Assembly: GCF_025971945.1 (NCBI RefSeq)
Contig: NZ_JAPDHW010000018.1
Coordinates: 1-53,054 of the forward strand
Length of the DNA stretch: 53,054 bases
Direction of reading: 5' to 3'
DNA from: Chryseobacterium kimseyorum
GTDB lineage: Bacteria > Bacteroidota > Bacteroidia > Flavobacteriales > Weeksellaceae
The position numbers were made by a program, and so were the translations under genes. The notes beneath the pieces are model-generated. The model had not been told where the DNA came from, did not search any database, and was given only the letters and a program-made list of their open reading frames with translations. Positions 32,855 through 42,208 of the stretch are shown piece by piece. Within the stretch, counting starts at the first letter, position 1. Every line of letters begins with the position of its first letter.

Positions 32855-33865
32855 TTAAAGTTGATTGTTATTATCTAAAATTTCTAATTTTTTATCTAAA
32901 TCTCTGTAGAATTCTTCTTCAGTTTTTATTCCGTTCGGTTCCTGAGACCAAGCTCCCATAAAGTAATACGAAACATTTTTGGTCTTTTTAAAAACCACAA
33001 CGTGAGTCGATTTCGTTTTTACAATTTTATCTAAATTTCCGATAGGGTAGAAGATCACCATTCCCAGGTTATCTTCTTTTTTAGCCAAAGTCTGCGTTCC
33101 GTATGTTGCAATGTAGCCCCATTTTTTGTTTTTACTGACCGCCTCTTTCATGGGAATATCTTTAAAAGCGACGATTCCGGTACATAATCCTGAAATTGTT
33201 TCATTTAAATTTAAATCAACTTCCACAAAACGGTCTCTGTTGAAAATTGTCAGCTTCGACTGAAGGTCAACTGCCTTTCCCCAAGTTTTCCAGCCTTTGT
33301 AATCGATGGTTGCGAAGGATTTATCGTTTTCGTTAACAACTTTTGCAGTGGTGGTTTTTACGGTTTTAAAAGTTTCTACAAAATCATTCTGATCATCATA
33401 TCTACCGTAAGAACCGACTCCGATGGTACGGCCTGATTTCAAAATATCCTGTCCCCAAGGTGCGTCGTGATGATAGGTTTCAAAGCCGTCCTGTCCGACT
33501 TCCGGCAACACCAGAGTATTTACTTTTTTCCCGAAAATATCTGTGGCATTTCTCCAGTCAAGGTATAATCTGTAACCGATCTGATTGTTTTCCAAACCGA
33601 TTCCTTCGTATCTGATGTAGTAAGAATGGTCGGTATGTTCGGCTGGAAGCTGTAATTCATTGATGTTTTTGAAAGTTCCGCCGATGTACTCGTTGCCCTG
33701 CCATTTTCCGCCGTCTTTTATTGATAATTCTGCGTAAGAAAAAGGAGCTTTCGGGGTTTTGCGGATTTTTTCAATCACATTTTTCTGTGCGAACGATGAA
33801 CCGCCTGCGAAGACAGCTCCCGCCAGAAGTATTTTGAATAGGTTTGATTTTATCTGTACTGACAT
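32855..33865 (-). CDS. DUF4861 domain exported protein (pectin locus, copy 2)
   Basis: A 336-residue protein with a signal peptide ending SFAQ (residue 27). It is a divergent relative of the protein at 16877-18061. Shared features are an early IGYRLYLDWRN-like strand block, the TYHHDAPWGQDILKSGRTIG region (His-x-Asp and Gly-rich turn, matching YYHKD...GTGGIG in copy 1), a mid-domain VEVDLNLNET strand pair, and the C-terminal YYFMGAW followed by a Lys/Glu-rich helix. It lacks the N-terminal DNDGDGKNDE segment of copy 1. The reaction is unknown. Tight coupling to GH105 (12 bp downstream) suggests it acts on the same oligosaccharides in the periplasm. Confidence 0.75.
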   Translation of the reverse strand: MSVQIKSNLFKILLAGAVFAGGSSFAQKNVIEKIRKTPKAPFSYAELSIKDGGKWQGNEYIGGTFKNINELQLPAEHTDHSYYIRYEGIGLENNQIGYRLYLDWRNATDIFGKKVNTLVLPEVGQDGFETYHHDAPWGQDILKSGRTIGVGSYGRYDDQNDFVETFKTVKTTTAKVVNENDKSFATIDYKGWKTWGKAVDLQSKLTIFNRDRFVEVDLNLNETISGLCTGIVAFKDIPMKEAVSKNKKWGYIATYGTQTLAKKEDNLGMVIFYPIGNLDKIVKTKSTHVVVFKKTKNVSYYFMGAWSQEPNGIKTEEEFYRDLDKKLEILDNNNQL

Positions 33866-33908
33866 TATTTTTTATTTTAGATAACCTTAAAGTCTGAAAG
33901 TTCAGTGA

Positions 33909-35357
33909 CTACCGTTGATTTTCGGTTATTTTTTTCACGAGGTCATTCATATACACCTCAATATTATCATAGTTTTTATCTAAATCTTTTCCGTTGACAT
34001 TGGCTTTTTTCGGGTCAAGATTAATTTTAATTTCCCAATCATCGGGCATTCCGTCGTTGTCTGAATCAAGAGGAACTTTTCCTGGTTTTAAAACAGGGAA
34101 TCCGCCTACATCTTCCTGGGAATCGATGATTCCATTATCACTTCCGAGCGAACCTTTGTGAGAGAATGTTCCTTTTTTTACATGTTCCAAAACACGTAAA
34201 TCTACAGCATCTCTCACCAAACTTGCACCTCCTATTTTTAATATTTTTTCGTAGGCCTCCTTTGGAGATTCAGTTTTCACATTATTCTGAATATCGTGTG
34301 GCTGATTTATTTTAATTGAGTTTTTATCAGCATCTGTCAGCTTATACGCAGGTTTCATTTGATTGAAAACGCCTAAATTCCAGTTGTCTGCGGTAACTTC
34401 AGGACTTCCCTCCACCACATTTCCGTTGATGTAATATTTCCCCCAGATGTTGTAAACCTCAGTTCCCTCTTTTTCATTTTTATCAATCGCCACAATTCTC
34501 TTGTTGGTCATGGTCGCAGGACCCGGTTTGTAATAATTGTTGACCATATTCACATTCATTCCTTCACCTCCGTAAACATTATTGTGCCCCCAGTTGTAAA
34601 TGACATTGTTTCTAAAATCGGTCAGATCGGTCAGCGCAAATTTACTTCCCGCATATTCTCCCAGTCTCGGATTTCTGCTGTCGTGGTTTGCATAAATATT
34701 ATGATGAAAAGATGCGAATTTTCCACCGGCAATTCCGCCATAGCCGTGAGCGCCTTTCTGGTGGGCCGAATTTCTGAGGCTTTCTGTAATTACACACCAC
34801 TGAAGCGTCGTATTTTCGTTAACATAAATGGAAACCGTCTCGTCTGTTGACCAGCTCATCGAACAGTGGTCGACAATCAGATTTTTTATAAATCTTGCCC
34901 CTAAAGCATCACCTTCATACTTTTTTTTATCACCCATTCTGAAACGCATATAACGGATGATCACATTGTCTGCTGCTACAAAAGTTTCGTAGTTGGCAAC
35001 GTTAATTCCGTCTCCGGGAGCGGTTTGTCCGGCAATCGTGACGTCGCCTTCTTTTATTCTTAAAGGGGATTCAAGGAAAATCGTTCCGGCAGTTCTGAAA
35101 ACAATATATCTCGGACCTTTCTGTTCTAAAGCGTGTCTTAACGTACCTTCCGAACCGTCATCTGTCAGTTTAGTTACAAATAAAACTTTTCCACCACGTC
35201 CGCCGGTCGTAAATCTTCCAAAACCCTCAGCACCGGGGAAACTGATCAGCTTTCCTGAAACCACTGTTTCGGAATTGACTGACGTTTTTACCTGACTGGC
35301 ACAGCTTTGTAATGATAAAATTCCCAAAAGGAAGAATGAAGAAAAAGCGTATTTCAT
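33909..35357 (-). CDS. Pectate lyase, PL1 family, lipoprotein
   Basis: A 482-residue lyase. SLQSC gives lipobox C19. The PL1_2-type start SFPGAEGFGRFTTGGRGGKV is clear, then the parallel beta-helix with NVIIRYMRFRMGD, IVDHCSMSWSTDE (Ca and substrate region) and HDSRNPRLGEY, whose Arg is a candidate for the catalytic base. NNYYKPGPATM is a further family block. The C-terminus holds DSDNDGMPDDWE, a Ca-binding type-3 thrombospondin-like loop common after such lyases. It cleaves galacturonan by beta-elimination at the cell surface or outer membrane. It is separated by 16 bp from the upstream CE8 gene, so the two form an esterase-lyase unit. Confidence 0.88.
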   Translation of the reverse strand: MKYAFSSFFLLGILSLQSCASQVKTSVNSETVVSGKLISFPGAEGFGRFTTGGRGGKVLFVTKLTDDGSEGTLRHALEQKGPRYIVFRTAGTIFLESPLRIKEGDVTIAGQTAPGDGINVANYETFVAADNVIIRYMRFRMGDKKKYEGDALGARFIKNLIVDHCSMSWSTDETVSIYVNENTTLQWCVITESLRNSAHQKGAHGYGGIAGGKFASFHHNIYANHDSRNPRLGEYAGSKFALTDLTDFRNNVIYNWGHNNVYGGEGMNVNMVNNYYKPGPATMTNKRIVAIDKNEKEGTEVYNIWGKYYINGNVVEGSPEVTADNWNLGVFNQMKPAYKLTDADKNSIKINQPHDIQNNVKTESPKEAYEKILKIGGASLVRDAVDLRVLEHVKKGTFSHKGSLGSDNGIIDSQEDVGGFPVLKPGKVPLDSDNDGMPDDWEIKINLDPKKANVNGKDLDKNYDNIEVYMNDLVKKITENQR

Positions 35358-35373
35358 TGAAAACTTTTTGAGA

Positions 35374-36399
35374 TTATTGAGCTGCTTTTTTGTAGTTCCA
35401 GTTATCCTTTCCGGACAGAATATTTTTGGCAGTATATTTTTTACTTTGTTCTTTTGTCAGTTGGTGTGACCAGGACACGCGTTTCTCAGCGTTAGCTCCT
35501 GAACCTTTAGAATTGTATTCTGCATAGAAAGTAGTCTTCTCTGCATCAGGTTTAGACCAGTTATGCCAACCTTCCGGCTTGATTGTGGAATCGATTGCAC
35601 AATTTACATAAACAGTCTTTGCAAATGGTCTCCACGGACGACCCAAATAAATAGAATTTGTGTCGGCATCGCCTGTTAAATTACAGTTAATAAATACATA
35701 TCCAAACTCATTTCCTTCAATTGTGGAGGCGGCTGTAACGTAGGATGCATTTTTTTTAGAGTAAATAGTACAGTTTTCAAAAACGGCGGTTCCGGCTCCG
35801 AAAATATAGTCAGTCGTTCCTTCGATGTAGCAGTTTTTAAAATAATTTCTGGAAACTTTAGTTTTATCCGGATTATCCTGAGCGCCTTTGGTATAAAGTG
35901 TATCCTGAAATCCTAAGAATTTGCAGTTTTCAAAAGCAATACGGTCGCCTGTCGTTAAAACAGCAACGGCCTGTCCGACTGGTCCGGCATCGTTTTGAAA
36001 TGTAATATTTTTAGCAGAAAAATCGTCAGAGAAAATAAAAATACTTGATGAACCTGTAGTTCCAATGTTTTTACCTTCAGCATTTTGTTTTGATGCGTGA
36101 TCGCCGTAAACTAAAATGGTATTTTCTGCATTTTCTCCAATCAGAGTGATTGGACTTTTTGCAGGATCTACTGTGATTTTTTCTCTGTAAGTTCCGGGTT
36201 TTACAATGATTTTTGTTCTTTCTTTTTTTCCTTCTTCAACAGAATTTATGGCCTGCTGAATGGTAGTGAAATTTCCTTTTCCGTCTTTCGAAACAATGAT
36301 GGTTTTACCCTCATTCATCTTGAAAGAAAGAAGACTGATGACAACTATGGAAAATAATGACAAGAACTTTATTTTTTTGTAAAAATTTGAAATCTTCAT
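35374..36399 (-). CDS. Pectinesterase, CE8 family (copy 2)
   Basis: A 341-residue exported enzyme whose signal helix is about residues 12-27 (LSLFSIVVISLLSFK). Catalytic residues: Q143 (GQAVAV), Q165-D166 (GFQDTLYT), D197 (GTTDYIFG) and R254 (LGRPWR). It differs from copy 1 by a longer loop after the QD motif (KGAQDNPDKTKVSRN in place of GGNHSRQ), which lies at the substrate groove and may change methylation-pattern preference. It is the first enzyme gene after SusD in the array, 87 bp downstream, and overlaps no other gene. Confidence 0.9.
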   Translation of the reverse strand: MKISNFYKKIKFLSLFSIVVISLLSFKMNEGKTIIVSKDGKGNFTTIQQAINSVEEGKKERTKIIVKPGTYREKITVDPAKSPITLIGENAENTILVYGDHASKQNAEGKNIGTTGSSSIFIFSDDFSAKNITFQNDAGPVGQAVAVLTTGDRIAFENCKFLGFQDTLYTKGAQDNPDKTKVSRNYFKNCYIEGTTDYIFGAGTAVFENCTIYSKKNASYVTAASTIEGNEFGYVFINCNLTGDADTNSIYLGRPWRPFAKTVYVNCAIDSTIKPEGWHNWSKPDAEKTTFYAEYNSKGSGANAEKRVSWSHQLTKEQSKKYTAKNILSGKDNWNYKKAAQ

Positions 36400-36486
36400 A
36401 GATTTTAATTTTCATTAGGAAAATACAGACTCGCTCCTAGGGAAGGAGAAAGTCTGTATCAAAATTAATATGAATGTATCTTGATT

Positions 36487-38310
36487 CTAGTAACCGTAAT
36501 CTTGTGTAAGATTGTAGTTATTCTGAATATATTCGAAATAAATCGGCAATAACTCTCTTTTGTTTGGTACAAAATACTGAGCATATCCGGATGAAGGATC
36601 AGTGATATAAGTTGCTGTAATTCCTGATCTCCATGCGATCGATTTGTAACCTGCAGGTGTTGTAGCAGACTGATTCGGAAGATAGAATACCTGGCTTTTA
36701 TCTGTTCCTATTGTATAAACGTCGATTGCCGCGATGTTTTGCTGAGCAGTTTTCGTTGGATCGTATACAGAATTCTTGTAATAAATGTTCAATGGTACAT
36801 TAGCATAAGCTCCGGTTCCGTTGATGAAATCTGTCAGTTTTTGTTTAGTTTCAGCAATTTTTGAAGCCAACAAATTCCAACGGATCAAGTCATATTTTCT
36901 AAGACCTTCTGAACCTAATTCTAATAATCTTTCTTTAACGATTGCATTAAAGAATCCTACTTTGTCAGCCGGAATTGCTCCAACCTGTCCAAGATTACCT
37001 GCATAAGCTCTGTTTCTTACCGCTAATAATGCATTTTTCGCTTCCTGCGAAGGAGCTCCATTGATTTCGTTGTCAGCTTCAGCAAACATTAGCATTACAT
37101 CAGAAAGACGCATCAATGGCCAGTCAACCGCAAGTGTTTGAGAAGGCCCTGTAATACTTGTCCAAGATTTTCTGTATTTAGAATCTGTCCACGAGTTTGA
37201 AGCAGCCAATTCAGCCTGGTTTGTTGCATTAATTGTAAAGATTCCGACATTCATGTCTCTTCTTAAATCATATTTTGTAAACTCGTAAAAGTAAGTCGGT
37301 AATGCATTGATACCGCCACCACCTTTCCAAACAGAGTTGTCATGGTGCTTCAGACCGTTGTAATATCCGATTTTAGAGTCTGTTCTTACCCCTCCACCGA
37401 AAGCACCTACTGCAAAAATAACTTCATTGGTTGCATCCTGAGCATTGGTATGTAAAGCTCTGAAAACGCTTTCGTAACTTGGGTTAAGGCTATGATCACC
37501 AGTACGGTTCATGATATCTCTACATTCGTCTAAAGCGATCTGGTAATATTTCTGAGGGTTTGATCCCTGAGCCATTACCTGCGGGCTTCTTCTTAAAGAC
37601 CATCCTGCTCTTGCCAATGCAATTCTTGCTCTAAGACCTTTTACAAAACCTTTGGAAATTCTGTTGCTGGTTGTTCCGCCTTCAGATCTCCAAGGAACCA
37701 AAGTTGCAGCTTTTTCAAGATCAGTAATCAATTGATCATAAATTACGTCTCTGTCTGTTTTTGGCTGATTCTGCTCTGCAACGTCAGAAGCAGGAACAAG
37801 GTAGAAAGGTACATCTCCCCAGTTTCTGATCAACTCATAGTAATATTGTGCTCTCAGCGTTAGCGCTTCACCCAAATATCTGTCCATCAGTTTTTTATCG
37901 TCTGCTGTTCCGCTTTGCATTACAGGAGATAAAGGAATGTTTTTGATGACTAGGTTTGCACGCTCAATTCCTGTATATAGTTTTGAGAAAGGACCATTAA
38001 GCTCAGTATTGGTAGAACATGCTCCAAAAGTGGCAACACCTCTTCTGTCATTACAGTTGTAGTTTCCTGAAGTTCTGAAGTCATCTCCAGAATGGGTTAG
38101 AATTAGAGATAATCTCTGTCCGTAACCGTCATCTCCACCTAGCTGAGCATAAACTCCAATTAGTGCAGAAAATGTATCTGAAGTACTGTCAAACTGCTGT
38201 GCTTCTGAGATACTTGAAAGGTTTTCCGGCTCAAGATAGTCGCTGCAAGAACTAAGAAAAAGAGCGCTTGCCAGAAAAGATAAAATTAGTATTGATTTGT
38301 TTTTTTTCAT
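36487..38310 (-). CDS. SusD/RagB family glycan-binding lipoprotein
   Basis: A 607-residue outer-membrane lipoprotein with lipobox C22 (ALFLSSC). The SusD fold is seen in the N-terminal SDYLEPENLSS, TPR-like helices with LGEALTLRAQYYYELIRNWG, the DVPFYL block, and the C-terminal VKERLLELGSEGLRKYDLIR and KRELLPIYFEYIQNN segments typical of RagB/SusD. It caps the SusC channel and binds the imported glycan, here probably pectic oligosaccharides by context. It follows susC by 11 bp. Confidence 0.93.
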   Translation of the reverse strand: MKKNKSILILSFLASALFLSSCSDYLEPENLSSISEAQQFDSTSDTFSALIGVYAQLGGDDGYGQRLSLILTHSGDDFRTSGNYNCNDRRGVATFGACSTNTELNGPFSKLYTGIERANLVIKNIPLSPVMQSGTADDKKLMDRYLGEALTLRAQYYYELIRNWGDVPFYLVPASDVAEQNQPKTDRDVIYDQLITDLEKAATLVPWRSEGGTTSNRISKGFVKGLRARIALARAGWSLRRSPQVMAQGSNPQKYYQIALDECRDIMNRTGDHSLNPSYESVFRALHTNAQDATNEVIFAVGAFGGGVRTDSKIGYYNGLKHHDNSVWKGGGGINALPTYFYEFTKYDLRRDMNVGIFTINATNQAELAASNSWTDSKYRKSWTSITGPSQTLAVDWPLMRLSDVMLMFAEADNEINGAPSQEAKNALLAVRNRAYAGNLGQVGAIPADKVGFFNAIVKERLLELGSEGLRKYDLIRWNLLASKIAETKQKLTDFINGTGAYANVPLNIYYKNSVYDPTKTAQQNIAAIDVYTIGTDKSQVFYLPNQSATTPAGYKSIAWRSGITATYITDPSSGYAQYFVPNKRELLPIYFEYIQNNYNLTQDYGY

Positions 38311-38321
38311 GATAATAAATT

Positions 38322-41300
38322 TTAGAATGTGATATCTACTCCAGTTACAAAAAATCTGCTTCTAGGGTATGCTGAATAATCAACTCCGGGAGTTAATGCA
38401 TTTCTTCTTGTACTTGCTTCAGGATCATATCCGCTGTATTTTGTAAGTACAAAAACGTTGTTTACTGTTGCGTACAATCTGAAATTTTTAACACCTACCG
38501 CATCCAGTGAACCCTTTGGTAATGTGAATCCTAAAGTTACGTTATTTAGTCTTAAGAATGAACCGTCTTCAATTCCGTAAGAATGCAAAATGTACTGTCC
38601 TGTTGGTGGCGTCCACATGGTTGTGTTTGCATTCAAAGCTGCCAATGCAGTAGGATCGTTCACTTTCACACCATTGTTGTCAAACCATCTCCATCTGTCT
38701 GCAACATCTGCAGCCATGTTGTTGTCTCTGTATAGATATTGAGTGGTATTCTCAATTTTGTTGGCATTATATACTTTGTTTCCAACTGAGAAGTTGAAGA
38801 ATAAACTCATGTCGAAGTTTTTGTAACGGAAAGTTTGGTTGAAACCACCGTAAAACTTAGGCTGAGCACTTCCCAATTCCTGTCTGTCGGCGTCAGTAAT
38901 CTGTCCGTCACCATTTAAATCTTTTAGTTTAAGATCTCCTGGCTGTGCAGCTCTTGATCCTAATGCAATTGCACTGGTGCTTGGAATTCCAGCTTTCAAA
39001 GTGTAGACCTGTGTTGCTGCATTGTAATCAAAATCGCTAACCTCATATCTTCCCTCAGTCACATATCCGTAGTAAGTACCTACAGAACTTCCCACTTTAG
39101 CAATAAAGTCGAAACCTCCAATACCTCCTGACTGAACTAAATAAGAATCCTGTCCCGGACGTACACCGCTACCTAAACTTAAAATTTTGTTTTTGTTGGT
39201 AGAAAGGTTAATATCTGTTTTCCAAGTGAAATCTTCTTTATTAACGATCACTCCTCCAAGGGTAAATTCTAAACCTTTGTTTTGAGTTTTACCTGAATTC
39301 TGGAACTGGTTTGAATATCCTGGGAAAGGAACTTTCGCTAAAACCAATAGATCTTTTGTGTCAGTAATATATCCGTCAACACTACCATATAATCTGTTAT
39401 TAAAGAAGCCGAAGTCAACACCCGCATTTTTAGATACTGTAGCCTCCCATTTTACACTAGGGTTTGCCTGTGTAGTAGAGATTGCAGAACCAGGTGTAAC
39501 TGAAGTTCCAAATACATAACCATTATTGGCACTTACGTTATAGAAATTTGCCCACAGGTAAGATGTGATTCTGTTATTCCCAGAAAGACCATAACCAACA
39601 CGTAGTTTGAATTCGTCTAACCAGTTAACATCTTTAAGGAAATTCTCTTCTTTAACTTTCCAGGCAAGGGAAGCTGCAGGGAAGTATCCCCATTGGTTAC
39701 CTTTCATAAATACGTTAGATCCATCAGCTCTTACAGAAGCAGTTAGGATGTATTTATTGGCATAGATGTAATTTACACGTCCAAAGAATGAAGCCAAACG
39801 GTCCGGTGGCAATACTGCTGTTCTTGCAGCATCCTGAATTAAGCCAGATGGTGGAGTAGCAGCTGCAATGTTTGCAAATGCCTCGTTAGGAAGAATAGAC
39901 TTTGGAAACCATTTTACATACGTGTTACTAGATTCACCGTCTGTCTGAATTGTTTCCTGACCTAATAATACATCCAATTTATGATCACCGAATTTTTTGG
40001 TATAGTTTAAAGTATTGGTATTGGTAATTCTTCTCGATTGGGATCTGTCTAACTGTACGATTGGCATATCGGCATTGGCTCTGGCCTGTGAAGTTACAGT
40101 ACCCCAAAACTGGTTGGTGATAATGTCTCTCTGTACATAACCGATAACACTTCTGAAAGTAATGTCTTTTGAAATATTCCAGTTGATATAACCATTCAAT
40201 AATAAATCGTTTGATCTGTTATCTCTTACCTCATTTTCATTTAAGATCAGCGGATTAACCAAGTTGGTATTCGTAGCGTAGTTAGGATCAAAATCATCCA
40301 CAGGAATATTAGATCCACCCTCGAAAGGCTGATATCTTACTGCGTTTCTTAATCTGTTGTTACTTTGAGATCCTGTGCTAGATGTACCTACACCGTTAAT
40401 TAATGATCTGCTGTATCTTGCGTTAAATCCGATTTTTAATTTTTTGCTGATATCATAATCATACTTAAAGTTGACCATGCTTCTTTTGAATCCAGAACTT
40501 AGCATAATACCATCTTCATCCACATGATTTAATGTCAACGCAAAAGCTGATTTTTCAGAACCTCCGTTTACAGTAAGGTTGTGGGTGAAGTTGAAAGCTT
40601 CTCTTCCGAATAACTCATCCTGCCAGTCTCTCTCTTTAACATTGGTATATTTAGAGGCAAGTTCATTATAAGTACCGTATCTTGTAGCGAAAGCTAATAC
40701 ATCAGCATCAACTCCGTTTTTGTTATACAGTTCGTACTGGTACATCACAAAATCATAAGGATTAAGAACATCCAATGTATTCATGATTTTTCTTACACCG
40801 GTAAAACCATTATAGTTAATGGTCGTCATTGCTTTTTTACGGCCACTTTTTGTGGTGATCAAAACAACCCCATTAGCTCCTCTAGAACCATAGATTGATG
40901 TAGATGAAGCATCTTTCAGAACTTCAATCGACTCAATTTCTTTTGGAGTTAGTAGAGACATTGCGTTGTCCATCTGCACACCGTCTACGATATAAAGTGG
41001 AGCATTACTTCCCGTAATAGAAGTACCACCTCTAACTTTAATATCCACCTCTGCACCAGGTGAACCTTCACTGGTCTGCACCTGTACCCCAGCCAATCTA
41101 CCTTGGATGGCTTCTGCGGCACTGTTTACAGGCATATCTTTTAAAGCTTCAGCTTTTACAGATGATACAGCGTTGGTAACATCTTTTTTAGAGACTTTGG
41201 TATAACCTACCAAAACTACTTCGTCAATATTGGTTTCTTTTTCTTTGCTTTTTTCCTGCGCCAAGCCAAGTACCGGAAGCAGAAAAACAGATAGATATAA

Positions 41301-41330
41301 CCATTTGATTGATTGTACTTTTCTATTCAT
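38322..41330 (-). CDS. SusC/RagA family TonB-dependent receptor
   Basis: A 1002-residue outer-membrane transporter. The signal peptide ends GLAQ (residue 24). A TonB box-like IDEVVLVGY lies at 35-43, then the plug domain with the SusC signature IEVLKDASSTSIYGSRGANG, and a 22-strand barrel ending in Phe (VTGVDITF). The usual ~80-residue carboxypeptidase-D-like domain between signal and plug is missing, so this is the short SusC form. It is the first gene of the minus-strand array, and the 878-bp spacer upstream holds a candidate operator at 41435-41469. It imports oligosaccharides in complex with SusD. Confidence 0.93.
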   Translation of the reverse strand: MNRKVQSIKWLYLSVFLLPVLGLAQEKSKEKETNIDEVVLVGYTKVSKKDVTNAVSSVKAEALKDMPVNSAAEAIQGRLAGVQVQTSEGSPGAEVDIKVRGGTSITGSNAPLYIVDGVQMDNAMSLLTPKEIESIEVLKDASSTSIYGSRGANGVVLITTKSGRKKAMTTINYNGFTGVRKIMNTLDVLNPYDFVMYQYELYNKNGVDADVLAFATRYGTYNELASKYTNVKERDWQDELFGREAFNFTHNLTVNGGSEKSAFALTLNHVDEDGIMLSSGFKRSMVNFKYDYDISKKLKIGFNARYSRSLINGVGTSSTGSQSNNRLRNAVRYQPFEGGSNIPVDDFDPNYATNTNLVNPLILNENEVRDNRSNDLLLNGYINWNISKDITFRSVIGYVQRDIITNQFWGTVTSQARANADMPIVQLDRSQSRRITNTNTLNYTKKFGDHKLDVLLGQETIQTDGESSNTYVKWFPKSILPNEAFANIAAATPPSGLIQDAARTAVLPPDRLASFFGRVNYIYANKYILTASVRADGSNVFMKGNQWGYFPAASLAWKVKEENFLKDVNWLDEFKLRVGYGLSGNNRITSYLWANFYNVSANNGYVFGTSVTPGSAISTTQANPSVKWEATVSKNAGVDFGFFNNRLYGSVDGYITDTKDLLVLAKVPFPGYSNQFQNSGKTQNKGLEFTLGGVIVNKEDFTWKTDINLSTNKNKILSLGSGVRPGQDSYLVQSGGIGGFDFIAKVGSSVGTYYGYVTEGRYEVSDFDYNAATQVYTLKAGIPSTSAIALGSRAAQPGDLKLKDLNGDGQITDADRQELGSAQPKFYGGFNQTFRYKNFDMSLFFNFSVGNKVYNANKIENTTQYLYRDNNMAADVADRWRWFDNNGVKVNDPTALAALNANTTMWTPPTGQYILHSYGIEDGSFLRLNNVTLGFTLPKGSLDAVGVKNFRLYATVNNVFVLTKYSGYDPEASTRRNALTPGVDYSAYPRSRFFVTGVDITF

Positions 41331-41434
41331 TATTATATCCTTATATAGTTTTTAAAGTATGGTTGGAAAGTATTTTGCAGACCTTCCGCTTAGTTTTTTG
41401 TGGATTTTAAGTACTCTGTTTGATTTTATATCTA

Positions 41435-41469
41435 AATTACGCGCTTCTTGTGCAATCGATTGCGTAATT
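41435..41469. promoter_or_regulatory. Candidate LacI-type operator upstream of susC
   Basis: The centre GCAATCGATTGC (41452-41463) is a perfect 12-bp palindrome of the form bound by LacI/GalR repressors, with an additional outer inverted pair AATTACGC (41435-41442) / GCGTAATT (41462-41469). It lies about 120 bp before the susC start. Confidence 0.6.
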
Positions 41470-42070
41470 TTTCACGACACATATTTATCGTGGCTTCTAA
41501 ACTAATATTATTTTCCATTACACAAAGAAAAAAATATTATTTTTTCGTGAACTTATCTGTTTAGTTTGTTAAAAATGACAAAATGTAGGATGGTGTTCTA
41601 ATTGTAATAAATTGATTTTTAGTATTTTGTATCATGATGTAAGAGGGGTTGATATATTTCAAAAAAAAATTAAATATGAAGGTGTTTAACTCTCTAAATG
41701 ACTAAAAAAGGTATATAAATTACCACTTTTTACGTCAAAAAAATTCCCGAAAAAGATAGTCAAGGGATGTGTTTTTAAAAATTAAGGTGATTTTTATCAG
41801 TTTTTCGCATTGAAAAAAAAATGTATTTTGTAATTGATACCAAATTGACATAATTTAACATCGAAGCATAACAGATATCAAAATATTGTTATAATTTTTA
41901 TATGAGTGTTATCATAGGTATGTTTTATGGCATGATTTTTATTTAAGTCAGTCTTTGGACTTCATTTCGTAAAAAAAAGTACTGTTTTGAATCTTAAAAT
42001 TTCTTAATTTTTTTAAAAATTTCAATTTTATTTTATTGTCAATCAGTTAATTAAAAATTTAAATGAATTT

Positions 42071-42104
42071 TTTGTTAACGGAATACATATTATCTATATA
42101 TTTA
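42071..42104 (+). promoter_or_regulatory. Possible promoter of the kduI operon
   Basis: TTTG at 42071-42074, a 22-bp spacer, then TATATTTA at 42097-42104, one base off TAnnTTTG. The spacer is 1-3 bp longer than usual. If used, transcription starts near 42111 and the operator at 42142-42157 lies just downstream, suited to repression by a roadblock. Confidence 0.3.
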
Positions 42105-42141
42105 TCGACAAGTATTTCTGTACAATTTTAGTGTAATTTAA

Positions 42142-42157
42142 TGCAATCGATTACGCA
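42142..42157. promoter_or_regulatory. Candidate LacI-type operator upstream of kduI
   Basis: TGCAATCGATTACGCA, 52 bp before the kduI ATG. It shares GCAATCGATT with the site near susC; one half matches exactly and the other carries an AC instead of G (ATTACGCA against ATTGCG). The shared core on both sides of a divergent spacer suggests one regulator for both operons. Confidence 0.6.
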
Positions 42158-42208
42158 ATGTTTAACAGGTTTTTTAGAAACCGTAAATTTAAGTTTAAAA
42201 TCTAGAGT

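Larger units (their letters stand above)
41331..42208. other. Divergent regulatory spacer between pectin array and uronate operon
   Basis: An 878-bp AT-rich spacer with no gene. Both flanking operons start here and run apart. It contains two palindromic sites with the core GCAATCGATT (41452-41463 and 42143-42154) and a candidate promoter for the plus-strand operon, listed separately. I found no clear TAnnTTTG element for susC. Confidence 0.7.
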
